A stretch of DNA of 64,000 bases from assembly GCF_003182485.1 (NCBI RefSeq), contig NZ_QGTX01000001.1, positions 3,116,001 to 3,180,000 of the forward strand. Reading direction: 5' to 3'. Each line of letters begins with the position of its first letter. The stretch's first letter is position 1. Positions 34,333 through 42,527 of this stretch are shown one piece after another. Origin of the DNA: Geodermatophilus normandii. Lineage in GTDB: Bacteria > Actinomycetota > Actinomycetes > Mycobacteriales > Geodermatophilaceae. The notes under the pieces were generated by a model. It ran no database searches. It was given only the letters and a program-made list of their open reading frames with translations, and had not been told where the DNA came from. The position numbers and the translations under genes are program-made.

Positions 34333-34743
34333 GTGCGCGGACTGCTGACCAACTTCAGGAACTTCGCCTTCTCCGGCAGCCTGGTCGACCTCGCCGTCGG
34401 CCTGGCGATCGGGGCGGCCTTCGCCACGGTGGTCGAGTCGCTGGTCGGCGACGTCATCCTGCCGCTGGTGGCGGCGGTCTTCGGCCAGCCGGACTTCGAC
34501 GCCCTCGTGCTGACGGTCAACGGCTCACAGATCCGCTACGGGTCGTTCCTCACCGCGTTCGTGTCCTTCCTGCTGCTCGCGGTGACGATCATGTTCCTCG
34601 TGCAGGCCATCCGCCGGGCCACCGGGCGGGAGACCGCCGGTGCCCAGGGGAACCGGGAGTGCGACCACTGCAAGAGCTTCATCCCGGTCGACGCGTCGGT
34701 GTGCATGTTCTGCACGCGCGACGTCGAGCCGGTCGTCCCGTGA
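34333..34743 (+). CDS. mscL: Large-conductance mechanosensitive channel with C-terminal zinc ribbon
   Basis: MscL of 136 residues: the N-terminal helix and TM1 'FRNFAFSGSLVDLAVGLAIG' and 'AFATVVESLVGDVILPL' are typical, TM2 is 'FVSFLLLAVTIMFLVQAI'. After TM2, where MscL normally has a short helical bundle, this protein ends in a treble-like Cys4 motif, 'ECDHCKSFIPVDASVCMFC', i.e. CxxC and CxxC, predicted to bind zinc or iron. The channel releases solutes on hypo-osmotic shock. GTG with GGAGGGG upstream. Convergent with the esterase gene, three bases apart. Confidence 0.92.
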   Translation: MRGLLTNFRNFAFSGSLVDLAVGLAIGAAFATVVESLVGDVILPLVAAVFGQPDFDALVLTVNGSQIRYGSFLTAFVSFLLLAVTIMFLVQAIRRATGRETAGAQGNRECDHCKSFIPVDASVCMFCTRDVEPVVP

Positions 34744-34746
34744 GGG

Positions 34747-36063
34747 TCAGCCCCCGCTGACCTGCAGGAACGGCGCCGGAGCCGCCTCGCCGGTGCGGGC
34801 GAAGCCGGCCCACACCCGCCGGACGTCCCGGCCGCCGGCGACGACGTCGTCCCACGGGATGCCGGCCAGCAGCGGCGAGTCCTCCCAGGTGGACCGGTGG
34901 GGGAACAGCAGCGGCAGGTCGACGGCGTGCGCGCCGGTGAGGGCGCCGGTGCCGAAGGAGAGCACGTAGTGCCACGCCCGGCCGCCGGACACGCGGTGCC
35001 GGCGGGCGAACCGCTCGGCGTCGCGGGCGTAGATGCGGCGGGTCAGCGCCCGGACCAGCGGTTCCACGAGGACCCGGCCGACGACGGGGGCACGGGCCAG
35101 CCGCGCCGCCGGCGGCAGCAGCGCGACGAACAGCGCGACCTCGCGGCTGTTCGTGCCGACCAGCAGGTCGACCTCCGGCGCGGTGCGGGCCCAGGCGTCC
35201 GCGAGGGCGTCCTCGGCCGGCAGCGGCGGGAAGCCGTACTGCGTGCCGAACGGCATGGCCGCGTTCAGCCCGTACCGCCGCGCCCGCGCGGCGACCCGCG
35301 CCTGGGCGGCGACCACCGCGTCGACCGGCGCCGCCGGGTCCAGGGACCGGGCCTCCTCGGCCATCGCGGCGCTCATGCGCGCGCGCCCGCGGGACAGCCC
35401 GAGCGGGGCGCTGGACACGATCGCGCGGCGGAACAGCCCGCGGGCGCCGTCGGCCGCCAGGAGGTGCGCGATCGCGTCACCGCCGGCGGACTCCCCGAAC
35501 AGCGTCACGCTGCCGGGGTCGCCGCCGAAGGCCGCGACGTTCTCCCGCACCCAGCGCAGGGCCTGCAGCAGGTCGAGCAGGCCGAGGTTGGCCGGCCGCC
35601 CGCCCCGGCCGCCGAGGAAGCCGAGCACGCCGAGCCGGTAGGTCACGGCGACGACGACCACGCGCTGCTCGCGCACCAGCGCGGCGGGGTCGTAGGCCGG
35701 CGCGTCGCCGGCGCCGCTGACGTACGAGCCGCCGTGCACCCACACCATCACGGGCAGCCGGTCCCCGGGAGCGGTCCCCTCGGGGACGGTCACCGACAGC
35801 CGCAGGCAGTCCTCGTCGGCGACGAGCTCGCCCATCGGGTCGGTGACCATCTCCTCGAGTTCCGGCGCCGGCGGCTGCGGGCAGGCGGGCGCCCACGAGG
35901 TCGCCGCCACGACGCCGCCGGCCGGGGGCTCGGGGACCGGCGGGGCGAACCGCTCCGCCCGCGCGTAGCGGATGCCGGTGGCCCGCACGACGCCGTCGGA
36001 GCGCCAGCCGGTGAACGTCCCCGCGGGCGCCGCGAAGCGGGGCTCGGTGGCCTGCTGCGTCAC
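34747..36063 (-). CDS. Type-B carboxylesterase
   Basis: Alpha/beta hydrolase of 438 residues. Features: 'DEDCLRLSVTVPEG' before the fold, oxyanion 'VWVHGGSYVSGAG', nucleophile Ser in 'SVTLFGESAGGDAIAHLL', acid in 'GTNSREVALFVALL' and catalytic His in 'GAHAVDLPLLFPHR'. No signal peptide, so cytoplasmic. Broad ester hydrolysis is expected; the substrate is unknown. GTG start overlaps the stop of the next hydrolase (GTGA), forming a two-gene operon. Confidence 0.92.
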   Translation of the reverse strand: MTQQATEPRFAAPAGTFTGWRSDGVVRATGIRYARAERFAPPVPEPPAGGVVAATSWAPACPQPPAPELEEMVTDPMGELVADEDCLRLSVTVPEGTAPGDRLPVMVWVHGGSYVSGAGDAPAYDPAALVREQRVVVVAVTYRLGVLGFLGGRGGRPANLGLLDLLQALRWVRENVAAFGGDPGSVTLFGESAGGDAIAHLLAADGARGLFRRAIVSSAPLGLSRGRARMSAAMAEEARSLDPAAPVDAVVAAQARVAARARRYGLNAAMPFGTQYGFPPLPAEDALADAWARTAPEVDLLVGTNSREVALFVALLPPAARLARAPVVGRVLVEPLVRALTRRIYARDAERFARRHRVSGGRAWHYVLSFGTGALTGAHAVDLPLLFPHRSTWEDSPLLAGIPWDDVVAGGRDVRRVWAGFARTGEAAPAPFLQVSGG

Positions 36064-37058
36064 GCCGCGCGGCTCCGGACCGCGGCGCCGAGCGCGTCGA
36101 CGAGGCGCTGCCGGAACGCCCGCATCGACGCCACCGTCGTCTGCAGCTCCAGTTCGGCGGCGTGGTACATGCCCGGCTCGACGTGCAGCTCGGCCGGGAC
36201 GCCGGCCGCCTGCAGGCGCCGGGCGTAGGCGACGTCCTCGTCGTGGAACAGGTCGAGGTCACCGACGCCGATCCACGCCGGCGGCAGGCCGGACAGGTCC
36301 AGACGGCGGGCGGGGACGGCGTACGGACGCGGCTCGTCGGCACGCGGCGGGTGCCCGAGGTAGGCGGTCCAGGCCCAGCGGTTGGACCGCGGCGTCCACA
36401 CCAGCCGGCCGCGGGCCGAGGTGCCGGGGCGCAGCACCGTGCGGTCGTCGAGCATCGGGTAGACCAGCAGCTGGAAGGCGACCGGCACGCCCTCGTCGGT
36501 GGCCCGCTGGGCCAGCGCGGCGGCCAGCCCGCCGCCCGCGCTCGCCCCGCCGACGGCGATCCGCGCCGGGTCGACGCCGAGGTCGCCGGCCCGGGCGTGC
36601 AGGTCGCGCAGCGCGGCGGCGAGGTCGTCGAGGGCAGCGGGGAACGGGTGCTCGGGCGCCAGCCGGTACCGGGCGCTGACGACGACGATCCCCAGGTCGC
36701 GCGCCACCCGGCTGGCCAGCTCGTGGTCACCCTCGGGCCGGCCGAGGACCGTGCCGCCGCCGTGGACCCACAGCAGCGCGCCGCCGGTGCGCTCGGCCGG
36801 CTCGTACACGAAGACGTCCTGCCCCCCGGGGACGTCGGACCGGGTGACGCGCACGCCGGCCACCGGCTCGGTGACCCGCGCGCCGAACAGCCGCCGGCCG
36901 AGCCGCAGCTCGAGCGGGGAGCCGATCGACAGCGGCAGCCACAGGTCGGGCTGCCGCAGCTCGGGCGCGACGGCCGCGACCGTGCGGGCGCGGCGGACGA
37001 CGGCGGCGGCGAGGCCCGCGAGGACCGCCAGGGTGGCTGCGGAGCGGGGCGTGGTCAC
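36060..37058 (-). CDS. HSL-family alpha/beta hydrolase
   Basis: Hormone-sensitive-lipase-type esterase of ~332 residues with an N-terminal hydrophobic helix ('SAATLAVLAGLAAAVVRRAR') that may anchor it. The HGGG oxyanion motif is 'LLWVHGGGTVLGRPEGDH', nucleophile 'IAVGGASAGGGLAAALA', acid in 'VGDLDLFHDEDVAYARR' and His in 'EPGMYHAAELE'. I start at an in-frame GTG; an earlier one coincides with the control region of the divergent lipase. Couples to the type-B esterase. Confidence 0.88.
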   Translation of the reverse strand: MTTPRSAATLAVLAGLAAAVVRRARTVAAVAPELRQPDLWLPLSIGSPLELRLGRRLFGARVTEPVAGVRVTRSDVPGGQDVFVYEPAERTGGALLWVHGGGTVLGRPEGDHELASRVARDLGIVVVSARYRLAPEHPFPAALDDLAAALRDLHARAGDLGVDPARIAVGGASAGGGLAAALAQRATDEGVPVAFQLLVYPMLDDRTVLRPGTSARGRLVWTPRSNRWAWTAYLGHPPRADEPRPYAVPARRLDLSGLPPAWIGVGDLDLFHDEDVAYARRLQAAGVPAELHVEPGMYHAAELELQTTVASMRAFRQRLVDALGAAVRSRAA

Positions 37059-37145
37059 CGGACGGACCGTATCCCGGAGGGGGGCGGCCCCCGCGCGCGC
37101 GTGAGGACTACGGTCCGTCCGGCATCGGATCGAGCGGGAGGTCAC

Positions 37146-37985
37146 GTGACGTCAGCGGTGCGGCACGGCCAGGGCACGCTGCCCTCGGGGCAGTACTGGC
37201 AGGGCTGGGCGGTGCCCGACCCGGTCGGCGTCGTCGTGCTCGTCCACGGCGTGCACGAGCACGGCGGCCGGTACGCGCACGTCGCCGAGCGGCTCGGCGC
37301 CGCCGGGTACGCCTCCTACGCCCCCGACCACCCCGGGCACGGCCGCTCGCCCGGCCGGCGCGGCAACATCGGCAGCCTGGCCGCCGCCGTCGACGGCGTC
37401 GCGCAGACCGCCCGCGCGGCCGCCGACCGGCACCCCGGCGTCCCGCTGTTCGTCTACGGCCACAGCCTCGGCGGGCTGGTCGCCCTGCAGTACCTCACCG
37501 GCGAGCCGCACGAGCGGGTGGCCGGCGGCGTCGTCTCCGCGCCGGCCCTGGACACCAGCACCGCCAACCCGGTGCAGCGGGTGGTCGCGCCGCTGCTGTC
37601 CCGCCTCGCCCCGGACCTCGGCGTGCTCACCCTCGACGCCGAGACGATCAGCCGCGACCCCGAGGTGGTCGCCGCCTACCGCACCGACCCGCTCAACCAC
37701 ACCGGGAAGATGGTCGCCCGCACCGGCACCGAGCTGATGGTCGGCGCCGCGGGCATGCCGGCCCGGCTGCGCGGGCTGCGCCTCCCGCTGCTGGTGCTGC
37801 ACGGCGGTGACGACCGGCTCATGCCGCCCTCGGCCAGCGAGGTCGTCCGGCAGCACGCGGGGTCGGAGGACCTCACCGTCCGCATCTGGGACGGCCTGTT
37901 CCACGAGCCGCACAACGAGCCGGAGAAGGACCTCGTCCTCGACGACGTCGTCGCCTGGCTCGACGCGCACCGCCCGACCGGCTGA
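37146..37985 (+). CDS. Monoacylglycerol lipase-like alpha/beta hydrolase
   Basis: Serine hydrolase of 279 residues in the MGL/lysophospholipase group: 'VVVLVHGVHEHGGRYAHVAE', 'DHPGHGRSPGRRG', nucleophile 'LFVYGHSLGGLVALQYL', acid 'LVLHGGDDRLMPP' and His 'WDGLFHEPHNEPEKD'. Cytoplasmic, probably hydrolysing monoglycerides or lysophospholipids. GTG with GGGAGG four bases upstream. Divergent from the two esterase genes, making a three-hydrolase cluster. Confidence 0.92.
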   Translation: MTSAVRHGQGTLPSGQYWQGWAVPDPVGVVVLVHGVHEHGGRYAHVAERLGAAGYASYAPDHPGHGRSPGRRGNIGSLAAAVDGVAQTARAAADRHPGVPLFVYGHSLGGLVALQYLTGEPHERVAGGVVSAPALDTSTANPVQRVVAPLLSRLAPDLGVLTLDAETISRDPEVVAAYRTDPLNHTGKMVARTGTELMVGAAGMPARLRGLRLPLLVLHGGDDRLMPPSASEVVRQHAGSEDLTVRIWDGLFHEPHNEPEKDLVLDDVVAWLDAHRPTG

Positions 37986-38096
37986 GACGGCACGGGTGCC
38001 CCGGGCGCTGCCCGGCGGACCGCGCCGCGCGACCGGCGGCCCGCACGGCCGGACGCGCTCCCGGCCCCGGGCCGCCGGGCTCCTACGCTGCCCGCC

Positions 38097-38939
38097 GTGG
38101 ACGCGACGACGACGACGCTGGCCGCCGACCTCGGCTTCCCCGAGGGGCCGCGCTGGCACGAGGGCCGGCTGGTGTTCTCCGACTTCCACGACCGGCGGGT
38201 GCGCTCGCTGACCCCCGACGGCGAGCCGGCCACCGTGCTCGACCTCGACGACGCCCCGTCCGGGCTGGGCTGGACGCCCGAGGGGACGCTGCTGGTCGTC
38301 GCCATGACGCGGCGGGCGCTGCTGGAGGTGACCGACGCCGGGCCGGTGGTGCGCGCCGACCTCACCGGCCTGACCCGCTCGCGTGCCAACGACCTGGTGG
38401 TCGACGCCGCGGGGCGCGCCTACGTCAGCAGCTTCGGCTTCGACCTCGTCGGCGGCGCGCCCGTCGAGCCGACCGGGCTGGTGCGGGTGGACCCCGACGG
38501 CACCGCGTCCGTCGTCGCCGGGGACCTGCGGTTCCCCAACGGCATGGCGCTCACCGACGACGGCCGCACCCTCGTCGTCGCCGAGACGTACGGCGCCCGG
38601 CTCACCGCGTTCGACGTCGCCGGCGACGGCTCGCTGTCGGGCCGCCGGGTGTTCGCCGAGACGCCGGGGCTCGCGCCCGACGGCATCTGCCTCGACGCCG
38701 AGGGCTCGGTCTGGTTCGCCACGGCGCGCACGCCCGAGGTGCTGCGCGTGCGCGAGGGCGGCGAGGTCACCGGGCGGGTCGCCGTCGGGTCCGGGTCGCT
38801 GTCCTACGCCTGCACGCTGGGCGGGGAGGACGGGCGCACGCTGTTCGCCTGCACCGCGCCCACCTGGGCCGAGGGCGGCCCGCGGGCGGGCCGGATCGAG
38901 GTCGCGACGGTCGACGTCCCCCGCGCCGGCCGCCCCTAG
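38097..38939 (+). CDS. SMP-30/gluconolactonase family lactonase
   Basis: Six-bladed propeller lactonase of 280 residues. The divalent-metal ligands can be seen as Glu in 'LGFPEGPRWHEGRL', Asn in 'SRANDLVVDAAGRAYVS', Asn in 'LRFPNGMALTDDGR' and Asp in 'GLAPDGICLDAEGSVWF'. Hydrolyses sugar or other lactones. A TACGCT box seven bases before the GTG suggests a leaderless transcript. Its TAG stop shares the palindrome CTAG with the stop of the convergent antiporter gene. Confidence 0.9.
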   Translation: MDATTTTLAADLGFPEGPRWHEGRLVFSDFHDRRVRSLTPDGEPATVLDLDDAPSGLGWTPEGTLLVVAMTRRALLEVTDAGPVVRADLTGLTRSRANDLVVDAAGRAYVSSFGFDLVGGAPVEPTGLVRVDPDGTASVVAGDLRFPNGMALTDDGRTLVVAETYGARLTAFDVAGDGSLSGRRVFAETPGLAPDGICLDAEGSVWFATARTPEVLRVREGGEVTGRVAVGSGSLSYACTLGGEDGRTLFACTAPTWAEGGPRAGRIEVATVDVPRAGRP

Positions 38940-40588
38940 GCCGGGCGCGCCGGGAGCAGGTGCTCCTGGTGGTCGAGCTCGCGCTCGAGGGTGCGCAGGC
39001 CCTCGTCGGGCAGCCGGCCGAGGTCGCGCCAGCGCAGCAGCTCGTCGCGCTCGGCGTCGATGACCGCGCGGCGCACCCGCAGCGCCGCCTCGTACTGCGG
39101 CGACATCGGCACCTCGCCCTCGGCGTCCTCGAGCACCTCCAGCCGCCGCCGGTAGCGGTCCAGCCGGGTGCTCAGCGCGGCGCGGATCGACTCGATGGCG
39201 GCGTCGTCGACGTGGTCGTGCCGCTCGGCCTGCAGCTCGTCGAGCCGGGTCAGGCCCGCCTCGACGGCGGCCATCCGCGCCTGGTTGCGCAGCCGGGCGG
39301 CGTCGGCGGCGTCGGCCCGCAGGCCCAGCCGGCGCACCAGCGGCGCGAAGGTGGCGCCCTGCCCGACCAGGGTGACCAGCACGGCGAGGAAGGCGCAGAA
39401 CAGCAGCAGGTCCCGGTCGGGGAAGGGCTCGCCGCTGTCGGTGACCAGCGGGATGGTGAAGACGGCGGCCAGGCTGATGACCCCGCGGGTGCCGGCCCAG
39501 CTGAGCACGGTGATCTCCCGGCCGGACAGCTGCCGGGCGGGGGTGCTCGGGTCGTCGTCCTCGTCGGCGGCCGGGGCGCCGCTGAGCCGCACGTGCAGCG
39601 CCTGCGGCGCGTGCTCGGTGAGCCACAGCCACAGCGGCCGGACCAGCAGCACCGAGCCCACGGTGATCAGCGAGGCGACGACCACCGTCGACGGCGCGTA
39701 GGAGCCCAGGCCGCTGATGACGGCGGGCAGCTGCTGGCCGATGAGCAGGAACACCAGGCCCTCGAGCAGGAAGTCGACCAGCCGCCAGGACGCGTCGGTC
39801 TGCAGCCGGGTGGCGCCCGAGGTCCAGTAGGGCGCGTTGTGCGCGATGACCAGGCCGGCGACGACCACGGCCAGCACCCCGGAGACGTGCACCGACTCGG
39901 CCAGCAGGTAGGCCACGAACGGCGTCGCCAGGGAGATCGCGTTGGACGACAGCGGGTCGCTGCGCAGCCGGCGCAGCGGGCGGACGCCGTAGGCGACGGC
40001 CAGCCCGGCCGCCACGCCGCCGGCCGCGGCCGTCGCGAACGAGCCGAGCGCCGACCAGGTGGAGAACCCGTCGCCGCGCGCCGCGGTGACCGCGACGGTG
40101 AGCAGGGTCAGCGCGGTCGCGTCGTTGAGCAGGCCCTCGCCCTGGATGAGCGTGATCAGCCGCGGCGGCAGCCCGACCCGGCGGCCGATGGCGAGCGCGG
40201 CCACCGGGTCCGGCGGGGCGACGGCGGCGCCCAGCGCGATGCCCGCGGCGAGGGTGGCGCCGGGCACCCACAGCGCGAAGCCGGCCCCGATGACCAGCGC
40301 GGTGACCAGCACGAGCAGCACCGAGAGGCTGACGACGGTGCGGATGTTGGCGCGGATGGCGATGAGCGAGGAGTCCAGCGCCGCGCTGTAGAGGAGCGGC
40401 GGCAGCAGGACGCTGAGGACGATGTCGGGGTCGAGCGTGAGGTTCGGGCCGGGCAGCAGCCCGTAGACCAGCCCGGCCACGGTGAGCAGCGCCGCCGCGG
40501 GCAGGCCGGTGCGGCCCGCCAGCCAGCGGGCCGCCACGATCACCGCGACCGCGGCCAGGACGAGCAGGATGACGGTCTCGGCGTGCAC
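38936..40588 (-). CDS. CPA1-type Na+/H+ antiporter
   Basis: Membrane antiporter of 550 residues with ~12 helices and a hydrophilic C-terminal domain of ~140 residues. Family motifs: 'GAAVAPPDPVAALAIGRRVG' and the ion-binding 'IQGEGLLNDATALTLLTVAV', followed by 'GTRGVISLAAVFTIPLV'. Exchanges protons for Na+ (or K+) in pH and salt homeostasis. The C-terminal Arg/Glu/Leu-rich segment is probably a coiled-coil regulatory tail. Convergent with SMP-30; the two stop codons overlap in CTAG. Confidence 0.93.
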   Translation of the reverse strand: MHAETVILLVLAAVAVIVAARWLAGRTGLPAAALLTVAGLVYGLLPGPNLTLDPDIVLSVLLPPLLYSAALDSSLIAIRANIRTVVSLSVLLVLVTALVIGAGFALWVPGATLAAGIALGAAVAPPDPVAALAIGRRVGLPPRLITLIQGEGLLNDATALTLLTVAVTAARGDGFSTWSALGSFATAAAGGVAAGLAVAYGVRPLRRLRSDPLSSNAISLATPFVAYLLAESVHVSGVLAVVVAGLVIAHNAPYWTSGATRLQTDASWRLVDFLLEGLVFLLIGQQLPAVISGLGSYAPSTVVVASLITVGSVLLVRPLWLWLTEHAPQALHVRLSGAPAADEDDDPSTPARQLSGREITVLSWAGTRGVISLAAVFTIPLVTDSGEPFPDRDLLLFCAFLAVLVTLVGQGATFAPLVRRLGLRADAADAARLRNQARMAAVEAGLTRLDELQAERHDHVDDAAIESIRAALSTRLDRYRRRLEVLEDAEGEVPMSPQYEAALRVRRAVIDAERDELLRWRDLGRLPDEGLRTLERELDHQEHLLPARPA

Positions 40589-40663
40589 CCGCGCATCCTC
40601 CCCGAGCGCGGCGGGCCCCTCACCCCGACGCCCCGGGTGGGCCTGCGTGGCGCCGTCGGCCGG

Positions 40664-41653
40664 TCAGGCGGCGACGGACTCCATCGCCTCGGCGGTCAGC
40701 GTGACCGAGCGCAGCCGGGCCTCGGTGGTGGGCGCCTGGTGGGCCACGATCAGCTCGTCGGCGTCGGCGAGGCGGGCGAAGTCGGTGAGCGCCTCGCGCA
40801 CCTCGGCGGGCGTGCCGGCGGCGGTGTGGGTGAGCATCCCGTCGACGTGCCGGCCGGCGCCCGAGGACAGCAGCAGGTCCGCGGCGTCGTCGTCGAGGTC
40901 GCGGCCCTGGCCGAACAGCCCCACGGCCAGCCGGCGGCGGGTGGTCTCCAGCGCCTCGCGGGCCGCCTCGGTCGTGTCCGCGGCGATCGCGTTGACCCCG
41001 GCGATGACGTAGGGGGCGTCGAGCTGCTCGGAGGGGCGGAAGTCGCGCCGGTAGGCGGCCACCGCGGGCTCGAGCAGCTGCGGCGCGAAGTGCGAGGCGA
41101 AGGCGTAGGGCAGGCCCAGCGCCGCGGCGAGGCCGGCGCCGAACATCGACGAGCCCAGCACGTACAGCGGCACGTGCGCCCCGCGGCCGGGGACCGCCTG
41201 CACGCCGGGCACCCGGGAGTTGCCGGTGAGGTAGCCCTGCAGCTCCAGGACGTCCTGCGGGAAGCGCTCGGCCGAGGCGGGGTCGCGGCGCAGCGCGTAC
41301 ATCGTGTTCTGGTCCGAGCCGGGCGCACGGCCCAGGCCGAGGTCGATGCGGCCGGGGTACATCGCCTCCAGCGTGCCGAACTGCTCGGCGATCGTGAGGG
41401 GCGAGTGGTTGGGCAGCATGACGCCGCCGGCGCCGAGCCGGATCGTCGAGGTGTGCGCACCCACGTGGGCGATCAGCACGCTGGTGGCCGACGACGCGAT
41501 CGCCGGCATGTTGTGGTGCTCGGCGTACCAGACCCGCGTGTAGCCGGCCTCCTCCGCGCTCCGCGCCAGGGCGACGCTGGCGGCGATGCTGCTGCCGTAC
41601 GTCTCCCCCCGGGCGACGGGGGCGAGGTCGAGCACGGACAGCGGGATGCGCAT
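40664..41653 (-). CDS. LLM-class flavin-dependent oxidoreductase
   Basis: Luciferase-like monooxygenase of 329 residues: '[20 protein letters not shown]', '[20 protein letters not shown]', '[20 protein letters not shown]' and '[14 protein letters not shown]' are the conserved blocks of the alkanal-monooxygenase-like subgroup (YhbW/MsnO8 type). FMN-dependent oxidation of an unknown substrate. ATG with GGAG seven bases upstream. Divergent from the first hemerythrin gene. Confidence 0.92.
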   Translation of the reverse strand: MRIPLSVLDLAPVARGETYGSSIAASVALARSAEEAGYTRVWYAEHHNMPAIASSATSVLIAHVGAHTSTIRLGAGGVMLPNHSPLTIAEQFGTLEAMYPGRIDLGLGRAPGSDQNTMYALRRDPASAERFPQDVLELQGYLTGNSRVPGVQAVPGRGAHVPLYVLGSSMFGAGLAAALGLPYAFASHFAPQLLEPAVAAYRRDFRPSEQLDAPYVIAGVNAIAADTTEAAREALETTRRRLAVGLFGQGRDLDDDAADLLLSSGAGRHVDGMLTHTAAGTPAEVREALTDFARLADADELIVAHQAPTTEARLRSVTLTAEAMESVAA

Positions 41654-41735
41654 GGGGGAGCTCCTGGAGGACGGGGGTGCGTACCTGCGGCAACACGCGG
41701 AGCGCCCTGGTCCTTCCGGCGCCGCGGTAGTGGGC

Positions 41736-41754
41736 CGCAAGTCACCGGCAACCG
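41736..41754 (+). promoter_or_regulatory. Conserved box upstream of hemerythrin copy A
   Basis: CGCAAGTCACCGGCAACCG, ending 20 bases before the GTG. The same box with two changes lies exactly 20 bases before hemerythrin copy B, while the bases between box and start codon differ. A regulator-binding site or promoter element is likely. Confidence 0.6.
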
Positions 41755-41774
41755 GTGCGGGGGAGGGTCGCACC

Positions 41775-42478
41775 GTGACCGCACCCCTGCCCTTCCCCGT
41801 CACGCCGCGCCGGCCCGGCGACCCGGAGGCCGACGTCGCCCGCCTGGCACTGGCGCACCGCGCGCTGCGCGACGGCTGCCGGCTGCTGGCCGACGTCGCG
41901 GAGGAGGCGGCCGCGGGCGCGGTCTGGTCGCCCGAGCGGCGACGGGCGGTGCTGGGCTTCGGCCGGGCCGTGCTGCGGGAGGTGCGGGCGCACACCGCGC
42001 GGGAGGACGCCGTCCTGTGGCCGGTGGTCGCCGCCTGCGCCGGCGCGCACGGCGTGGACCTGGAGCCGCTCACCGAGGACCACGCCGTCCTGCGCGGGCT
42101 GCTCGTCCGGGCCGGCACGGCGCTGGCGGGGTCCGCCGCCGATCCGGCCGCCGCCCCCGCGCTGGCCGCCGTCCTCCGGGAGCTCGCCGTCGTGTTCGAC
42201 GAGCACGTCGAGGAGGAGGAGCGCGAGGTGTTCCCCGTGCTGCGCCGGTGCGTCTCGGTGCGCGACCTCGCCCGCTACGAGGCCGTCTGCGCGCGCGGGT
42301 CCGGGCTGCGGCAGGCGGCCTTCGCGCTGGCGTGGACGGCCGACGCCTGCCGCACGCCGGCCGAGCGGGCCGGGCTGCTGGCCGCGACGCCCCGCCGCTG
42401 CGGGTGCTCCTCCGTGCCGCCGGGCCGCGCTGGCGGCGCCGCCGCGACCTCGTCTCCGGCCGCCCCGGGAGTCGATGA
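41775..42478 (+). pseudogene. Hemerythrin-domain protein, copy A (frame lost near the C-terminus by one missing C)
   Basis: Four-helix HHE protein of ~234 residues when repaired. Di-iron ligands follow the hemerythrin pattern: '[15 protein letters not shown]', '[16 protein letters not shown]', '[13 protein letters not shown]' and '[18 protein letters not shown]'. Binds O2 or NO at a non-haem di-iron centre. After 'AGLLAATP' the frame changes; adding one C to the C4 run at 42390-42393 gives 'PPLRVLLRAAGPRWRRRRDL', which matches the end of copy B. The break is thus probably a sequencing error. GTG with GAGG upstream. Confidence 0.85.
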
Positions 42479-42487
42479 CGCCACGAA

Positions 42488-42527
42488 GGCCCCTCCCGGG
42501 GCCCTGAGCGCTCCGAAGGCCGCTCAG
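42488..42527. terminator. Double hairpin terminator between hemerythrin A and SARP regulator A
   Basis: GGCCCC-tccc-GGGGCC (42488-42503) followed by CTGAGCG pairing with CGCTCAG (42504-42510 / 42521-42527), between convergent genes; the second overlaps the regulator's stop codon. Confidence 0.6.
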
